The notes under the pieces: model-generated
Told to the model about the DNA's origin: nothing
The model's input: the letters and a program-made list of their open reading frames with translations, nothing else
The model's database searches: none
Translations under genes and position numbers: made by a program
Shown here: positions 19,524 through 29,398 of the stretch, piece by piece
Layout of the letters: each line of letters opens with the position of its first letter
How positions within the stretch are numbered: position 1 is the stretch's first letter
Source: Arsukibacterium ikkense
GTDB taxonomy: Bacteria > Pseudomonadota > Gammaproteobacteria > Enterobacterales > Alteromonadaceae
Assembly (NCBI RefSeq): GCF_000987775.1
Contig: NZ_LAHO01000007.1
Location: 1 to 64,000 of the forward strand
Reading direction: 5' to 3'
DNA length: 64,000 bases

Positions 19524-20360
19524 TTAGTTTAGCGCCCAGTTATGCCAAACCGGCGTAACATCATCAGTTAAATATAGGTTTTTTCCCAGATCATTCCAGC
19601 TGGTATGCTGATGAAAGTCTGAGCCTACCGAGGCAGTTAAACCATGCAACTGGCAAAGCGCCCACAGCTCGCGTTTTTGCACCGGGGTTTGCTGCGGCGA
19701 AATAATTTCCATCGCATCGCCACCGGCAGCAGCAAAATGCTGCACCAGGCGCTTAACCCACTTAGTGGTAAATTTATATTTCAGTGGGTGCGCCAGCACA
19801 GCCACACCGCCGGCGTCATGGATCCAACTAATGGCTTCAGCCATCTCGACCCAGTTATTCGGCACATAGCCAATCTTGCCACGGCCCAGATACTTTTTAA
19901 ATACGTTGTCCATTGAGCTGGCCACGCCAATACTCACCAAATGGCGGGCAAAATGCGCCCGGGTAATCGCCGCGCCCTTTGCCAGCGCTAGCACAGCCGG
20001 CAGCACATCCGGGATCTGGCTTTTCGCCAACCGCCGCGCCATTTCTTCAGCCCGCTCCAGCCGCCGCTGCTGCTGATTGGCTAAGCGCGCCTGCAATACC
20101 GGGCACGCCGGATTGATATTCAGGCCGACAATATGAATTTCCAGCTGCTGCCAACTGGTGGAGATTTCCACACCATTAATCAGTTGCAACGCTAACTGCT
20201 GCTCTGTAATCGCCTGTTGCGCTGGCGCCAGGCCGGCCACAGAGTCATGGTCGGTAATGGCCAGCGCATCGACGCCCCGCTCTGCCGCCCGGGCAACCAG
20301 CTCTGCAGGCGTTAGTAAGCCATCAGAGCACAGGGTATGGCTGTGTAAATCATATTTCAT
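19524..20360 (-). CDS. rnm: RNase AM, PHP-domain 5'-3' exoribonuclease (YciV)
   Basis: About 278 residues starting at ATG 20360, preceded by AGAGGT; a GTG six bases upstream is possible but has worse spacing. PHP metal motifs are visible: DLHSHTLCSDG at the N-terminus, AITDHDS near residue 40, VAVLAHPLKYKF and VGSDFHQH near the C-terminus. In E. coli the enzyme trims 5' ends of rRNA precursors and degrades short RNA. Older annotations call it a metal-dependent phosphoesterase. It is divergent from the small gene at 20489 and lies next to yciO, as in other gammaproteobacteria. Confidence 0.88.
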   Translation of the reverse strand: MKYDLHSHTLCSDGLLTPAELVARAAERGVDALAITDHDSVAGLAPAQQAITEQQLALQLINGVEISTSWQQLEIHIVGLNINPACPVLQARLANQQQRRLERAEEMARRLAKSQIPDVLPAVLALAKGAAITRAHFARHLVSIGVASSMDNVFKKYLGRGKIGYVPNNWVEMAEAISWIHDAGGVAVLAHPLKYKFTTKWVKRLVQHFAAAGGDAMEIISPQQTPVQKRELWALCQLHGLTASVGSDFHQHTSWNDLGKNLYLTDDVTPVWHNWALN

Positions 20361-20488
20361 CGGCACCTCTTTATAAGGTAACTATTGTCGCACAGGCCTG
20401 CCATTTGGCAAAGCATCACTGGCTGGCCTGCTGAACCAAAGAGCGCTAACCACCGTATTCACAGCAAATTCCAAAAACAGGTGCTGTT

Positions 20489-20668
20489 ATGTTTAGCTTT
20501 TTAAAACCCAACCCGGCAAAAAAATTACGCAAGGCTTACGACAGCAAGCTGGAGCAGGCTATGCACGCCCAGCGTAACGGTGATATGAGGCTCTTTGCGG
20601 ATTTAACCGAAGAGAGTGAGCAAATCTGGCAGAAACTTACAGCCCTGGAGAAAGCAAACGGCAAGTAA
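20489..20668 (+). CDS. Small conserved protein, DUF6435-like
   Basis: A 59-residue basic, helical protein (MFSFLKPNPAKKLRKAYDSK.., with AMHAQRNGDMRLFADLTEES). The pattern FxxxKxxPxKKLxKxYxxxLExAMxAQRNGD is one I recognise from short conserved proteins labelled DUF6435 in marine gammaproteobacteria. No signal peptide or membrane segment; function unknown. It is divergent from rnm and precedes the trp leader. Confidence 0.75.
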   Translation: MFSFLKPNPAKKLRKAYDSKLEQAMHAQRNGDMRLFADLTEESEQIWQKLTALEKANGK

Positions 20669-20758
20669 AGCCGCCTTGCCAGCGCCAGATAAAGCCGTGC
20701 TGGCAAAGCCATCTGGCCGCTTATACGTTTTTATTTCCACGATATAACAAAACAGCAC

Positions 20759-20787
20759 TTGACGCGCAGCGCATTTCGCGGTTTTAT
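20759..20787 (+). promoter_or_regulatory. Predicted trp operon promoter
   Basis: TTGACG (20759-20764), a 17-base spacer and TTTTAT (20782-20787) about 40 bases before the trpL start. The -10 is a partial match. No clear TrpR operator was recognised, so control may rest mainly on attenuation. Confidence 0.5.
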
Positions 20788-20825
20788 GTGGCATCGTAAT
20801 AGCAATAATACAGTGATTAAATTTA

Positions 20826-20891
20826 ATGCAATATACAACCGCTTTCAACCTGACTAACTGGTGGTGGCACATACCCAACGGGCGTGTGTAG
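20826..20891 (+). CDS. trpL: trp operon leader peptide
   Basis: A 21-residue open frame with three consecutive Trp codons (20859-20867), ending at TAG 20889-20891. It lies directly before the attenuator hairpins and trpE. In the classic mechanism a ribosome stalls at these codons when charged tRNA-Trp is scarce and lets the antiterminator form. The peptide itself has no known job. Confidence 0.92.
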   Translation: MQYTTAFNLTNWWWHIPNGRV

Positions 20892-20947
20892 GCGTTGTAT
20901 TAGCTTTAATTACCTAAGCCCGTTTCCTGATAAGAAGCGGGTTTTTT
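20877..20947 (+). promoter_or_regulatory. trp attenuator with terminator and antiterminator
   Basis: The terminator stem pairs 20918-20926 with 20934-20942 (9 bp, two G-T pairs) and ends in a T run (to 20947). A competing antiterminator pairs 20877-20883 perfectly with 20918-20924 (AACGGGC with GCCCGTT), using the 5' arm of the terminator. An early pause-type hairpin can form between 20876-20880 and 20893-20897. Together with trpL this gives the full attenuation switch. Confidence 0.88.
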
Positions 20948-20967
20948 CATTTTAAGAGACGAACATT

Positions 20968-22563
20968 ATGATTTTTAGTCATATTACCGACCAGCAAGGC
21001 GAAGTTGCCAGCATCACCATGCCGGTACCCTACCGGGCTGATGCCCTGGCCAGCTTTGCCAGTTTAAGCGCCGACAGCAAAGGCGCTGTGCTGCTGGAAT
21101 CGGCCGAAATAGACAGCAAAGATAACCTGAAAAGTCTGATGCTGATTGATGCGGCGCTGCGTATTGAATGCAACGGTATGCAGGTAGCCGTAACAGCCCT
21201 TAGTCAGAATGGCAGTACCTTATTGCCATTTTTGGCAGAGCAGCTGGCGGCCGTAGCTGACGTCACACGCTCTGATAATAGTTTGCAGCTGAGTTTCAGC
21301 CAGCCGGATCCGTTGCTGGATGAAGTCAGCCGGTTGGTGGTAGCCAATCCGTTTACCGTACTGCGGGTTATCCAGCACCAGTTAACCAGCCATGCCGGGC
21401 AAACAGCGGCCCAACACAATCAGCCCGACTTTGCCATTATGCTGGCCGGCGTTATTGGTTATGACATGGTAGCCAATGTTGAACAGTTGCCCGAGGTTGG
21501 CAATGGTAACAACCAGTGTCCGGACTATCTGTTTTACCTGGCGGAAACCTTGCTGGTGCTGGATCATCAGCATCAGCAAAGCCAGCTTATTGGCAATGTG
21601 TTTTGTGGCGAGCAAGCCCCCGCTACTTATTTTGTGATTGGCAAGAGGCTGGAGCAGCTGCAGCAGCGCCTGGCCGAAATCACGCCGTTAGCCGCCGGTA
21701 AACCGGTCGATGACAGCACACTGCAGGTGGATATCAGTGATGCCGAATTCAGCCGCCAGGTAGAAGCGTTAAAAGAGCATATTGTCAGCGGTGATGTGTT
21801 TCAGGTGGTACCGTCGCGCTGTTTTAACCTGCCCTGCCCCAACCCGCTGGCCGCTTATGCCAAACTAAAGCAGCTTAACCCCAGCCCCTATATGTTTTAT
21901 TTAAAAGATCCGGCTTTTGAATTGTTTGGCGCCTCGCCAGAGTCAGCCTTAAAATTTACTGCCAGCAACCGCCAGGTGGAAATTTACCCGATTGCCGGCA
22001 CCCGCCGCCGTGGCTTTGGCAAGGATGGCAGCATTGACCGCGATCTGGACAGCCGGATTGAGCTGGAGCTGCGCCAGGATGACAAAGAAAAAGCCGAGCA
22101 TTTAATGCTGGTCGATTTAGCCCGCAATGATGTGGCCAGGATCAGCGTGCCGGGCAGCCGTTATGTCAAAGAGCTGCTGAAAGTCGACCGCTACTCTTAT
22201 GTAATGCATCTGGTGTCACGGGTGATAGGCACCTTAAAGCCGGAACTTGATGCGCTGCATGCCTATCAGGCCTGTATGAATATGGGCACCTTAGTTGGCG
22301 CGCCCAAAGTTAAAGCTGCTGAGCTGATCCGTCAGGTAGAAGGTCAGCGCCGCGGCAGTTACGGTGGCGCCGTCGGCTATTTAACCGGCAATGGCGATTT
22401 CGACAGCTGTATCGTCATCCGCTCGGCCTATGTTGCCAATAATACTGCCTACATTCAGGCCGGAGCCGGCGTGGTATTTGATTCAGTAGCCGAACTGGAA
22501 ACCGAGGAAACCCGCAATAAAGCACAAGCCGTGATCAGCGCTATTATGGCTGCAGGCCAATAA
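20968..22563 (+). CDS. trpE: Anthranilate synthase component I
   Basis: 531 residues, the chorismate-binding subunit that makes anthranilate with ammonia from TrpG. The N-terminal LLES motif (about residue 40) is the tryptophan feedback site of TrpE. Catalytic-domain segments include GDVFQVVPSR, FGASPESALKF, YPIAGTRRRG, DLARNDVARI, HLVSRVIG, LVGAPKVKAAELI and GGAVGYLTGNGDFDSCIVIR. TrpE and TrpG are separate here. It is the first structural gene after the attenuator. Confidence 0.97.
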   Translation: MIFSHITDQQGEVASITMPVPYRADALASFASLSADSKGAVLLESAEIDSKDNLKSLMLIDAALRIECNGMQVAVTALSQNGSTLLPFLAEQLAAVADVTRSDNSLQLSFSQPDPLLDEVSRLVVANPFTVLRVIQHQLTSHAGQTAAQHNQPDFAIMLAGVIGYDMVANVEQLPEVGNGNNQCPDYLFYLAETLLVLDHQHQQSQLIGNVFCGEQAPATYFVIGKRLEQLQQRLAEITPLAAGKPVDDSTLQVDISDAEFSRQVEALKEHIVSGDVFQVVPSRCFNLPCPNPLAAYAKLKQLNPSPYMFYLKDPAFELFGASPESALKFTASNRQVEIYPIAGTRRRGFGKDGSIDRDLDSRIELELRQDDKEKAEHLMLVDLARNDVARISVPGSRYVKELLKVDRYSYVMHLVSRVIGTLKPELDALHAYQACMNMGTLVGAPKVKAAELIRQVEGQRRGSYGGAVGYLTGNGDFDSCIVIRSAYVANNTAYIQAGAGVVFDSVAELETEETRNKAQAVISAIMAAGQ

Positions 22564-22571
22564 GGAGTTGT

Positions 22572-23162
22572 ATGACCACCCTGTATTTATTAGATAATAT
22601 CGACTCCTTTACCTACAACCTGGTAGATGAGTTTGCCCAGTTAGGCTTTGATCTGAAGCTGTACCGCAATACCGTGCCAGCCAGCTACATTTTTAACAAG
22701 ATGCAGCAAGAGGCTGGCCCGGTGTTGCTGGTGTTATCACCCGGGCCCGGTGCCCCGGCTGATGCCGGTTGTATGCCTGCTTTACTCAGACTGGTCGCCG
22801 GTGTTTATCCGGTACTGGGAATTTGCCTCGGCCACCAGGCGATTACCGAGCATTATGGTGGTGTTGTCGGCCGCGCCGGTGAAACCGTGCATGGTAAAAC
22901 GGCCAGTATCACTGTTACGCCGCACCCGGTATTTGCCGGCCTGCCCAATCCGTTTTCGGTGGCCCGTTATCACTCATTGATGGCCACTGAACTGCCCGAT
23001 AGCCTGAGCTGTATTGGTATAGACCGGCATATCCCGATGGCTATTATTCATGAACAACAACGTATGCTGGGCTTCCAGTTTCACCCTGAGTCTATTCTGA
23101 CCACGCTGGGTAAGCCCTTACTGCAGCAAAGTATCCGCTATTTATTAAGGAGTGACGCATGA
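22572..23162 (+). CDS. trpG: Anthranilate synthase component II (glutamine amidotransferase)
   Basis: 196 residues, a class I glutamine amidotransferase. The nucleophile is Cys85 in LGICLGHQAI, and the His-Glu pair is in FHPESI near residue 170. SPGPGAP near residue 57 forms the oxyanion strand. It releases ammonia from glutamine to TrpE. It is not fused to TrpD, unlike in enterics. It starts eight bases after trpE and overlaps trpD by four bases (ATGA). Confidence 0.96.
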   Translation: MTTLYLLDNIDSFTYNLVDEFAQLGFDLKLYRNTVPASYIFNKMQQEAGPVLLVLSPGPGAPADAGCMPALLRLVAGVYPVLGICLGHQAITEHYGGVVGRAGETVHGKTASITVTPHPVFAGLPNPFSVARYHSLMATELPDSLSCIGIDRHIPMAIIHEQQRMLGFQFHPESILTTLGKPLLQQSIRYLLRSDA

Positions 23163-24199
23163 GCGTTCTGCTGGTGCAACAACAACTGATGCTACAACAA
23201 TTAGTGCAGCAAGCACTGGCCGGCAAAGCTTTAACGCAGAGCCAGAGCGAAGATTTTTTCAGTGCCGTGGTCAGGGGCGAAGTTGAGCCGGTTTTATTAA
23301 CCGCCCTACTGGTGGCGCTGAAAATGCGCGGTGAAACCGCTGCAGAAATTGCAGGCGCGGCCAAAGCATTACGCCAGGCCGCGCTGCCGTTTCCACAGAA
23401 AGTCGCCGGCAGTATCGATTGCTGTGGTACCGGTGGCGATGGCAGCAATACCATTAATATCTCGACTACCGCCGCTATTGTCGGTGCCAGCATGGGGCTG
23501 CCGGTAATTAAGCACGGTAATCGCAGTGTGTCATCCCGCTCCGGCTCAGCAGATTTACTGGAGCAACTGGGGGTGAATATTCAGCAATCGGCAGCGCAAG
23601 CGTTCACTACCCTGCAAGCCAGTAACTGCAGCTTTTTATTTGCGCCGCAGTACCACGCCGGCATTAAGCACGCCATGCCCGTGCGTCAGGCCCTGAAAAG
23701 CCGCACCCTGTTTAACTTACTGGGGCCACTGGTTAACCCGGCAGCCCCTGATTTTCAGCTACTGGGGGTGTATGATCCGGCGCTCTGCCGGGTAATGGCC
23801 GAAGCACTGCAGCAATTAGGCACCAAAGCGGCCTGGGTGGTGCATGGCAGTGGTTGTGATGAAATAGCGCTGCATGGCAATACCTATGTTTGTCAGCTAA
23901 AAGATGGCGAGCTGACCGAGTTTAGCCTGAGCCCGGACGATTTTGGTTTAACAGCACAGCCGCTAAGCAGCCTGGCAGGTGGTATGCCAAGCGACAATGC
24001 CGCGGCCACGCTGGCCATTCTCGCGGGTACTGGCCAAAGCGCCCACAACCAGGCGGTGGCAATCAATGTGGCTGCTATGCTGAAAATAGCCGGCCTTGGC
24101 GATAATCTGACTATTAATACCCAGGCCGTGCTGGAGTGTTTAGCCAGTGGCAAGGCGATGCAAACCTTGCAACAATTTAAGGAGTTAAGCCATGGCTGA
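23159..24199 (+). CDS. trpD: Anthranilate phosphoribosyltransferase
   Basis: 346 residues, the usual length. It joins anthranilate to PRPP. The PRPP/glycine-rich loop CCGTGGDGSNTINIST is at about residues 88-103, followed by KHGNRSVSSRSGSADLLE and the LFNLLGPLVNPA segment. It overlaps trpG by four bases and trpCF by eight, so translation of the operon is tightly coupled. Confidence 0.97.
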   Translation: MSVLLVQQQLMLQQLVQQALAGKALTQSQSEDFFSAVVRGEVEPVLLTALLVALKMRGETAAEIAGAAKALRQAALPFPQKVAGSIDCCGTGGDGSNTINISTTAAIVGASMGLPVIKHGNRSVSSRSGSADLLEQLGVNIQQSAAQAFTTLQASNCSFLFAPQYHAGIKHAMPVRQALKSRTLFNLLGPLVNPAAPDFQLLGVYDPALCRVMAEALQQLGTKAAWVVHGSGCDEIALHGNTYVCQLKDGELTEFSLSPDDFGLTAQPLSSLAGGMPSDNAAATLAILAGTGQSAHNQAVAINVAAMLKIAGLGDNLTINTQAVLECLASGKAMQTLQQFKELSHG

Positions 24200-25664
24200 G
24201 CAACTTATCAGCGAGCAGCTAACCGGCGTATTAGCAAAGATTATTCAGTACAAAAAAACCGAAGTGGCGCAGCTGCAACAAGCCAGACCGCTAACGCAGT
24301 TTATAGATGATATTACGCCTGGCACGCATGACTTTTTAGCCGCGCTGCAACAGCCTGGCAGTCGCTTTATTCTGGAGTGCAAAAAAGCATCCCCGTCTAA
24401 AGGGCTAATCAGGCAGCCGTTCGATTTAACCGAAATCAGCCAGGTATATAACCACTACGCCGATTGCATTTCAGTGCTGACCGATGAGCATTTCTTTCAG
24501 GGCAGTTATCAGAATCTGGCCATCATGCGCACGCTAACTGATAAACCACTGCTACATAAAGATTTTATTATCGACCCTTATCAAATCTACCTGGGCCGCT
24601 ACTATGGTGCCAATGCGGTGTTGCTAATGTTATCGGTGTTAAGTGACGACGCCTATCGACCATTGGCGGAACTGGCCGCAGAACTTAATATGACGGTACT
24701 GACTGAAGTGAGTAACCAAGCTGAAACGCGCCGGGCGGTAGCACTGGGGGCTAAGCTAATTGGCATTAATAACCGCAATTTACGTGATCTGAGTACCGAC
24801 TTAAATACCAGTTTTGTGCTGTCGGCATTGATCCCCACTGACGTTACGGTGGTATCAGAGTCAGGTATTTATACTAATCAGCAGGTACGGCACTTGCAAA
24901 GGGTAGCGGATGCGTTTTTAGTCGGTAGCTCATTAATGGCCCAGGCCGATTTAGCGGCCGCCGCCCGTAAGCTTATTATCGGCGAACATAAGGTGTGCGG
25001 CCTGACCCGGCCAGCAGATGTTAAAACCGCTTATGCCGCAGGGGCGTATTATGGTGGCTTAATTTTTACCCCCGCCTCAAAGCGCTGCGTCAGCATGGCA
25101 CTGGCCAGCGAATTGGTACAGGCTGCCCCCCTTAAATTTGTCGGTGTTTTTGTTGATGCGCCAGTTGATGAGGTTGCAGTAATTGCCAGCCAGCTGCAGT
25201 TAAGCGCCGTGCAGCTGCATGGCTGTGAAAGCGATGACTATATTAAAGCGCTGCGTGCCAAGCTGGCGCCAGCGTGCCAGATTTGGAAAGCCTACCGCAT
25301 TGCCGATACGCTGCCATCCTTTACTGCATTGGCAGATAAGCTGTTACTGGATGCTTATCACCCCAGCGCCCATGGTGGCAGTGGCCAGGTTTTTAACTGG
25401 CAGCTGCTGGCGCAATTGGAAACAGCTACTTTGCTGCCAGTGATGTTAGCCGGTGGCCTTAGCCCAGACAACCTGAGCGAGGCACTTACCCTGCCCGTCG
25501 CCGGGCTGGATATGAATTCAGGCCTGGAGAGCGCACCTGGTATTAAAGACAGCGCAAAAATACAGGCAGCTTTTGCCGGGATCCGGGCGATGCAGTACCG
25601 GGGGACCTTATCTGCTGAGCAGACCAAGCATTCAGAGCAAACAGAACAGAGAGTAGTATTATGA
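24192..25664 (+). CDS. trpCF: Bifunctional indole-3-glycerol phosphate synthase / phosphoribosylanthranilate isomerase
   Basis: 490 residues with two TIM barrels. The N-terminal part (about 1-260) is Trp[50 protein letters not shown] and VVSESGI. The C-terminal part (about 265-475) is Trp[12 protein letters not shown] with the catalytic Cys, [25 protein letters not shown] and [14 protein letters not shown]. Fusion of the two is typical of gammaproteobacteria. The last 20 residues are a polar tail before trpB, which overlaps by four bases. Confidence 0.97.
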   Translation: MAEQLISEQLTGVLAKIIQYKKTEVAQLQQARPLTQFIDDITPGTHDFLAALQQPGSRFILECKKASPSKGLIRQPFDLTEISQVYNHYADCISVLTDEHFFQGSYQNLAIMRTLTDKPLLHKDFIIDPYQIYLGRYYGANAVLLMLSVLSDDAYRPLAELAAELNMTVLTEVSNQAETRRAVALGAKLIGINNRNLRDLSTDLNTSFVLSALIPTDVTVVSESGIYTNQQVRHLQRVADAFLVGSSLMAQADLAAAARKLIIGEHKVCGLTRPADVKTAYAAGAYYGGLIFTPASKRCVSMALASELVQAAPLKFVGVFVDAPVDEVAVIASQLQLSAVQLHGCESDDYIKALRAKLAPACQIWKAYRIADTLPSFTALADKLLLDAYHPSAHGGSGQVFNWQLLAQLETATLLPVMLAGGLSPDNLSEALTLPVAGLDMNSGLESAPGIKDSAKIQAAFAGIRAMQYRGTLSAEQTKHSEQTEQRVVL

Positions 25665-26884
25665 GCGAGCTTAAACTAAACCCCTATTTTGGCCAGTACG
25701 GCGGCATGTTTGTACCACAACTGTTGGTGCCAGCCCTGAAGCAGCTGGAACAAGCTTTTGTTGATGCCCTGCAAGACCCGGCCTTTGACGCCGAATTTCA
25801 GCACCTGCTTACCGAATATGCCGGTCGGCCCACGCCACTGACCTTGTGCCGCAATTTATCGCCCAACCCGCTGGTGAAAATTTATATGAAACGGGAAGAT
25901 TTACTGCACGGCGGCGCCCATAAAACCAATCAGGTACTGGGCCAGGCCCTGTTGACCAAACGCATGGGTAAAAAAGAAGTGATCGCCGAAACCGGTGCCG
26001 GTCAGCACGGTGTGGCTACAGCCCTGGCCTGTGCCTTACTGGGGTTAAAGTGTCGCATTTACATGGGTGCCAAAGACATTGAGCGCCAGCAACCTAACGT
26101 GTTTCGGATGAAGCTGATGGGTGCTACGGTAATACCGGTAACCAGTGGCAGCGGCACCTTAAAAGATGCGGTGAACGAAGCGATGCGCGACTGGTCAGCA
26201 ACTTATGACAGCACTCACTATATGTTGGGTACGGCAGCCGGCCCGCACCCGTTTCCGACTATTGTGCGCGAATTTCAGAAAATGATTGGCGAAGAAGCCA
26301 AACAACAAATTCTGAAAGCGGAAGGTAAATTGCCCGATGCGGTCATTGCTTGTGTCGGCGGCGGCTCAAATGCCATTGGTATTTTTGCTGATTTTATTAA
26401 AGACGAGGGCGTGCGTTTAATCGGGGTTGAACCGGGTGGTAAAGGCATTCATACCCATCAGCATGGCGCTGCACTAAGTACTGGTAGTTATGGCATTTTA
26501 CACGGTGCGTACACCGCCATTATGCAAACCAGCGATGGCCAGATTGAAGAATCGTACTCAGTATCTGCCGGCCTCGATTACCCGGCGGTGGGCCCGCAGC
26601 ATACGCATTTACAGCAAACCGGTCGCGCCGAATATGTCGCGGTAAATGATGATGAAGCCTTAGCGGCCTTTCAGCATTTAGCCAAAGCGGAGGGCATTAT
26701 CCCTGCACTGGAAAGCTCGCATGCGCTGGCCCACGCCCTGAAAATGGCACAGGCCGCCACAGAGCCGATGGTGTTGTTAGTGAATTTATCCGGCCGCGGT
26801 GATAAAGACTTAAGCCATGTACACAGTATTCTGGCAGAACAGGCAGCTGAGCAGCAGACCAGCACAACCGAGGGAGCGCACTAA
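25661..26884 (+). CDS. trpB: Tryptophan synthase beta chain
   Basis: 407 residues. It condenses indole with L-serine using pyridoxal phosphate. The PLP lysine is Lys88 in GGAHKTNQ, the catalytic Glu lies in [10 protein letters not shown], and the phosphate loop is [10 protein letters not shown]. The C-terminal LSGRGDKD motif is present. A polar tail of about 15 residues ([15 protein letters not shown]) extends past the usual end. It is followed immediately by trpA with no gap. Confidence 0.97.
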   Translation: MSELKLNPYFGQYGGMFVPQLLVPALKQLEQAFVDALQDPAFDAEFQHLLTEYAGRPTPLTLCRNLSPNPLVKIYMKREDLLHGGAHKTNQVLGQALLTKRMGKKEVIAETGAGQHGVATALACALLGLKCRIYMGAKDIERQQPNVFRMKLMGATVIPVTSGSGTLKDAVNEAMRDWSATYDSTHYMLGTAAGPHPFPTIVREFQKMIGEEAKQQILKAEGKLPDAVIACVGGGSNAIGIFADFIKDEGVRLIGVEPGGKGIHTHQHGAALSTGSYGILHGAYTAIMQTSDGQIEESYSVSAGLDYPAVGPQHTHLQQTGRAEYVAVNDDEALAAFQHLAKAEGIIPALESSHALAHALKMAQAATEPMVLLVNLSGRGDKDLSHVHSILAEQAAEQQTSTTEGAH

Positions 26885-27685
26885 ATGCAACGTTATCAAC
26901 AGATGTTCAGCCGGCTGGCTGCAGAACAGCGCGGTGCCTTTGTACCGTTCGTTACCGTAGGCGATCCGGGCCCACAGCTGTCTTTTGAGATCATCAAAAC
27001 CCTGATCGACGGCGGCGCCGATGCACTGGAGCTGGGTATTCCATTCTCTGATCCTATTGCTGACGGCCCGACTATTCAAAATGCCAATATCCGTGCCATG
27101 CAGGCTGGGGTCACCCCAGCCATCAGCTTTGAGATTATCCGCAAAATTCGCGAATATAACGCCGATATTCCGATTGGTTTATTGTTGTACTCAAACCTGG
27201 TGATGGCGCGTGGTTTAGACAGCTTTTACAGCCAGGCAGCCGCTGCCGGGGTTGATTCGGTATTAATTGCTGATGTCCCTCTGCATGAAAGTAAAATGTT
27301 CCGCCAGGCGGCCATAGCACACGATATTGCACCTATTTTTATTGTGCCACCTAATGTGGATGATGATGACCTGCGGGCCATTGCCTCTTATGGCCGCGGC
27401 TATACCTACCTGCTTAGCCGCGCCGGGGTAACCGGTGCCGAAACCCAGGCGACCATGCCCACCGCCGAGCTGATTGGCCGTATTCGGGCCTATAATCCGG
27501 CGCCGCCGTTGCTGGGTTTTGGTATTTCAACGCCAGCACATGTGAAAGATGCGATAGCCAACGGTGCCGCCGGTGCCATTTGTGGCTCAGCTATCGTTAA
27601 AATTCTGGAGCAAAACCTGCAGCAACCCAACAAACTTCTGAGTGAGCTGAAAAGCTTTATTCAGCAAATGAAGGCCGCTACCTAA
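26885..27685 (+). CDS. trpA: Tryptophan synthase alpha chain
   Basis: 266 residues, a TIM barrel that splits indole-3-glycerol phosphate and channels indole to TrpB. Catalytic Glu49 is in [10 protein letters not shown] and Asp60 in IADGPTIQ. The phosphate-binding segments ([19 protein letters not shown]) are also visible. Last gene of the operon, followed by a terminator. Confidence 0.97.
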   Translation: MQRYQQMFSRLAAEQRGAFVPFVTVGDPGPQLSFEIIKTLIDGGADALELGIPFSDPIADGPTIQNANIRAMQAGVTPAISFEIIRKIREYNADIPIGLLLYSNLVMARGLDSFYSQAAAAGVDSVLIADVPLHESKMFRQAAIAHDIAPIFIVPPNVDDDDLRAIASYGRGYTYLLSRAGVTGAETQATMPTAELIGRIRAYNPAPPLLGFGISTPAHVKDAIANGAAGAICGSAIVKILEQNLQQPNKLLSELKSFIQQMKAAT

Positions 27686-27692
27686 CTGAGCC

Positions 27693-27720
27693 GCCCCCGT
27701 TTGTGCAGAGCGGGGGCTTT
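27693..27720 (+). terminator. trp operon terminator
   Basis: A 7-bp GC stem (27693-27699 with 27711-27717), an 11-base loop and a short T-rich tail, eight bases after the trpA stop. Confidence 0.75.
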
Positions 27721-27736
27721 GGTTTGCTAAGAGTAT

Positions 27737-27764
27737 TTGGTTTTGCCCTGCGCTTAGTTATAAT
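27737..27764 (+). promoter_or_regulatory. Predicted promoter of the SlyD-like gene
   Basis: TTGGTT (27737-27742), a 16-base spacer and a perfect TATAAT (27759-27764), 22 bases before the first ATG of the PPIase gene. Confidence 0.55.
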
Positions 27765-27785
27765 GCGCCATACTTTTCTACTTGA

Positions 27786-28277
27786 ATGAACCCCACTATG
27801 AATATCAGTAATAACGCCGTAGTTCAGTTTCACTACACCCTAAGCGACGAAACCGGCGAGCTGGAAAGCTCAACAGGCAGCGCGCCGTTACTCTATATGC
27901 ACGGCCAAGAGCAAATGTTACCTAAGTTAGAAGCGGCGCTGGAAGGCAAAGCCGCTGGCGATACCCTGGAGTTAACACTGGCGCCGGCAGATGCCTACGG
28001 CGAGGTGCAAGCCAATGCCATTCAGGACATTCAGGTAAAATACCTGCATGGCGCCAAAAAATGGCGGCCGGGCATGAAAGCCTGGATCCAAACCGAAGAG
28101 GGCCAGCGTCAGGTTACCGTGGTTAAAGTAGGTATGTTTAAAGCACAGATTGATGTTAACCACCCGCTGGCTGGCAAAACCCTGACCTTCAAGCTTGAGA
28201 TTTTAAATGTGCGCGAAGCGAGCAGCGAAGAAATTGCCCATGGCCACGCCCATGGTGAAGGTGGCCACCAGCACTAA
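27786..28277 (+). CDS. slyD: FKBP-type peptidyl-prolyl isomerase, SlyD-like
   Basis: 163 residues. The FKBP part starts NNAVVQFHYTLSDETGELESS and is interrupted by an insert-in-flap chaperone domain (about 70-130), as in SlyD. The short C-terminal tail HGHAHGEGGHQH is His-rich and could bind nickel, though it is shorter and lacks the Cys of E. coli SlyD. It assists protein folding in the cytoplasm. Translation may start at ATG 27786 or at ATG 27798; the latter gives the usual family N-terminus, and neither has a clear ribosome site. Confidence 0.85.
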   Translation: MNPTMNISNNAVVQFHYTLSDETGELESSTGSAPLLYMHGQEQMLPKLEAALEGKAAGDTLELTLAPADAYGEVQANAIQDIQVKYLHGAKKWRPGMKAWIQTEEGQRQVTVVKVGMFKAQIDVNHPLAGKTLTFKLEILNVREASSEEIAHGHAHGEGGHQH

Positions 28278-28300
28278 ACCGGTGGCGGTTGCGCCCCGGG

Positions 28301-29398
28301 TTAAGGGGGCGTTACACGTAATAACTTGCCCTGCGCGCTATCCGTTAGCACATACACTGCACCATCCGGCCCGCTGCGCACATCGCGCAGCCGGCTATCA
28401 AGCTCAGCCAGCATAATATGCTCTGCCACCACCTGGCCCTCAACCAGCTCCAGGCGATGCAAACGCTTGCCTGCTAACGCAGTGATAAAGACATTGCCTT
28501 GCCACTGCGGGTAACGCTGATGCTGATACAATGCCATGCCAGAAGGGGCAATCGATGGTGTCCAGACGTACAGCGGGTTAGTCATACCGCTGAACTCAGT
28601 GTAAGGCGAAATCCGGGCACCGGTGTAATCTATTCCCTGGGTGGCGACCGGCCAGCCATAGTTGCTACCTGCTCGCAGCAGGTTCAGTTCATCACCACCG
28701 CGTGGGCCATGCTCATGGCTATAAACCTGTTGGTTTAGTGAGTCGAACACGATGCCCTGCACGTTACGATGGCCCAGAGTATATATTTCTGGCGCAGTGG
28801 CAGGCTCATTGACAAAAGGGTTATTGGTTGGTGCTGCGCCATCCAGCTGCAAGCGCACAATCTTGCCCAGATGATTGGCTTTATTCTGCGCCTGCTCCCG
28901 ATAGTCAAAACCATCGCCCAGCGTTAGCAGCACAGTATTGTCGGGCAACAACACCATTCGCCCACCATAATGAGCCGCTCCGCGGCGTAGCGGTTTAGCC
29001 TGAAATAACGGCTGAATGTCCGCCAACTGATCTGCCCTGAGCGTGGCGCTGGCCAGGCAAGTGCTATTCGCTGCCTGAGTGCCACAGGAGTAACTGAGTA
29101 ACAACCGGCCGCTAGCGGCAAAATCGGGCAACAGCAACATATCCAGTAAACCGCCCTGGGCTGCGACATATAGCTCAGGTAGGGCTGGCTGAATACTGAA
29201 CAGGGTTTCACCGCTGGCAGAGAGTTTTTTCAGCTGGCCTGTGCGCTCGGTAACTAAAAAACTACCGTCAGCCAGCGGGGCCAGTGCCCAGGGGTAATGC
29301 AAGTCGCTGGCGATAGTGTCCAGTTGATAGCTATCGGCTGCCAGCGCGCTGACACTGAGCAGGGCAGCACACAGACCAAGGCTGCAACGTTGTTTCAT
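28301..29398 (-). CDS. Periplasmic PQQ-dependent sugar dehydrogenase (soluble GDH-like)
   Basis: 365 residues with a signal peptide (cleavage near ALAADS, residue 20). The six-bladed propeller of aldose sugar dehydrogenases is indicated by HYPWALAPLADGSFLVTERTG, LLTLGDGFDYREQAQ, HRNVQGI, HEHGPRGGDELNLL and the AGSNYGWP segment. Members oxidise aldoses using pyrroloquinoline quinone. No PQQ synthesis genes are in the window, so cofactor supply is not shown. It overlaps the upstream membrane protein by four bases. Confidence 0.87.
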   Translation of the reverse strand: MKQRCSLGLCAALLSVSALAADSYQLDTIASDLHYPWALAPLADGSFLVTERTGQLKKLSASGETLFSIQPALPELYVAAQGGLLDMLLLPDFAASGRLLLSYSCGTQAANSTCLASATLRADQLADIQPLFQAKPLRRGAAHYGGRMVLLPDNTVLLTLGDGFDYREQAQNKANHLGKIVRLQLDGAAPTNNPFVNEPATAPEIYTLGHRNVQGIVFDSLNQQVYSHEHGPRGGDELNLLRAGSNYGWPVATQGIDYTGARISPYTEFSGMTNPLYVWTPSIAPSGMALYQHQRYPQWQGNVFITALAGKRLHRLELVEGQVVAEHIMLAELDSRLRDVRSGPDGAVYVLTDSAQGKLLRVTPP

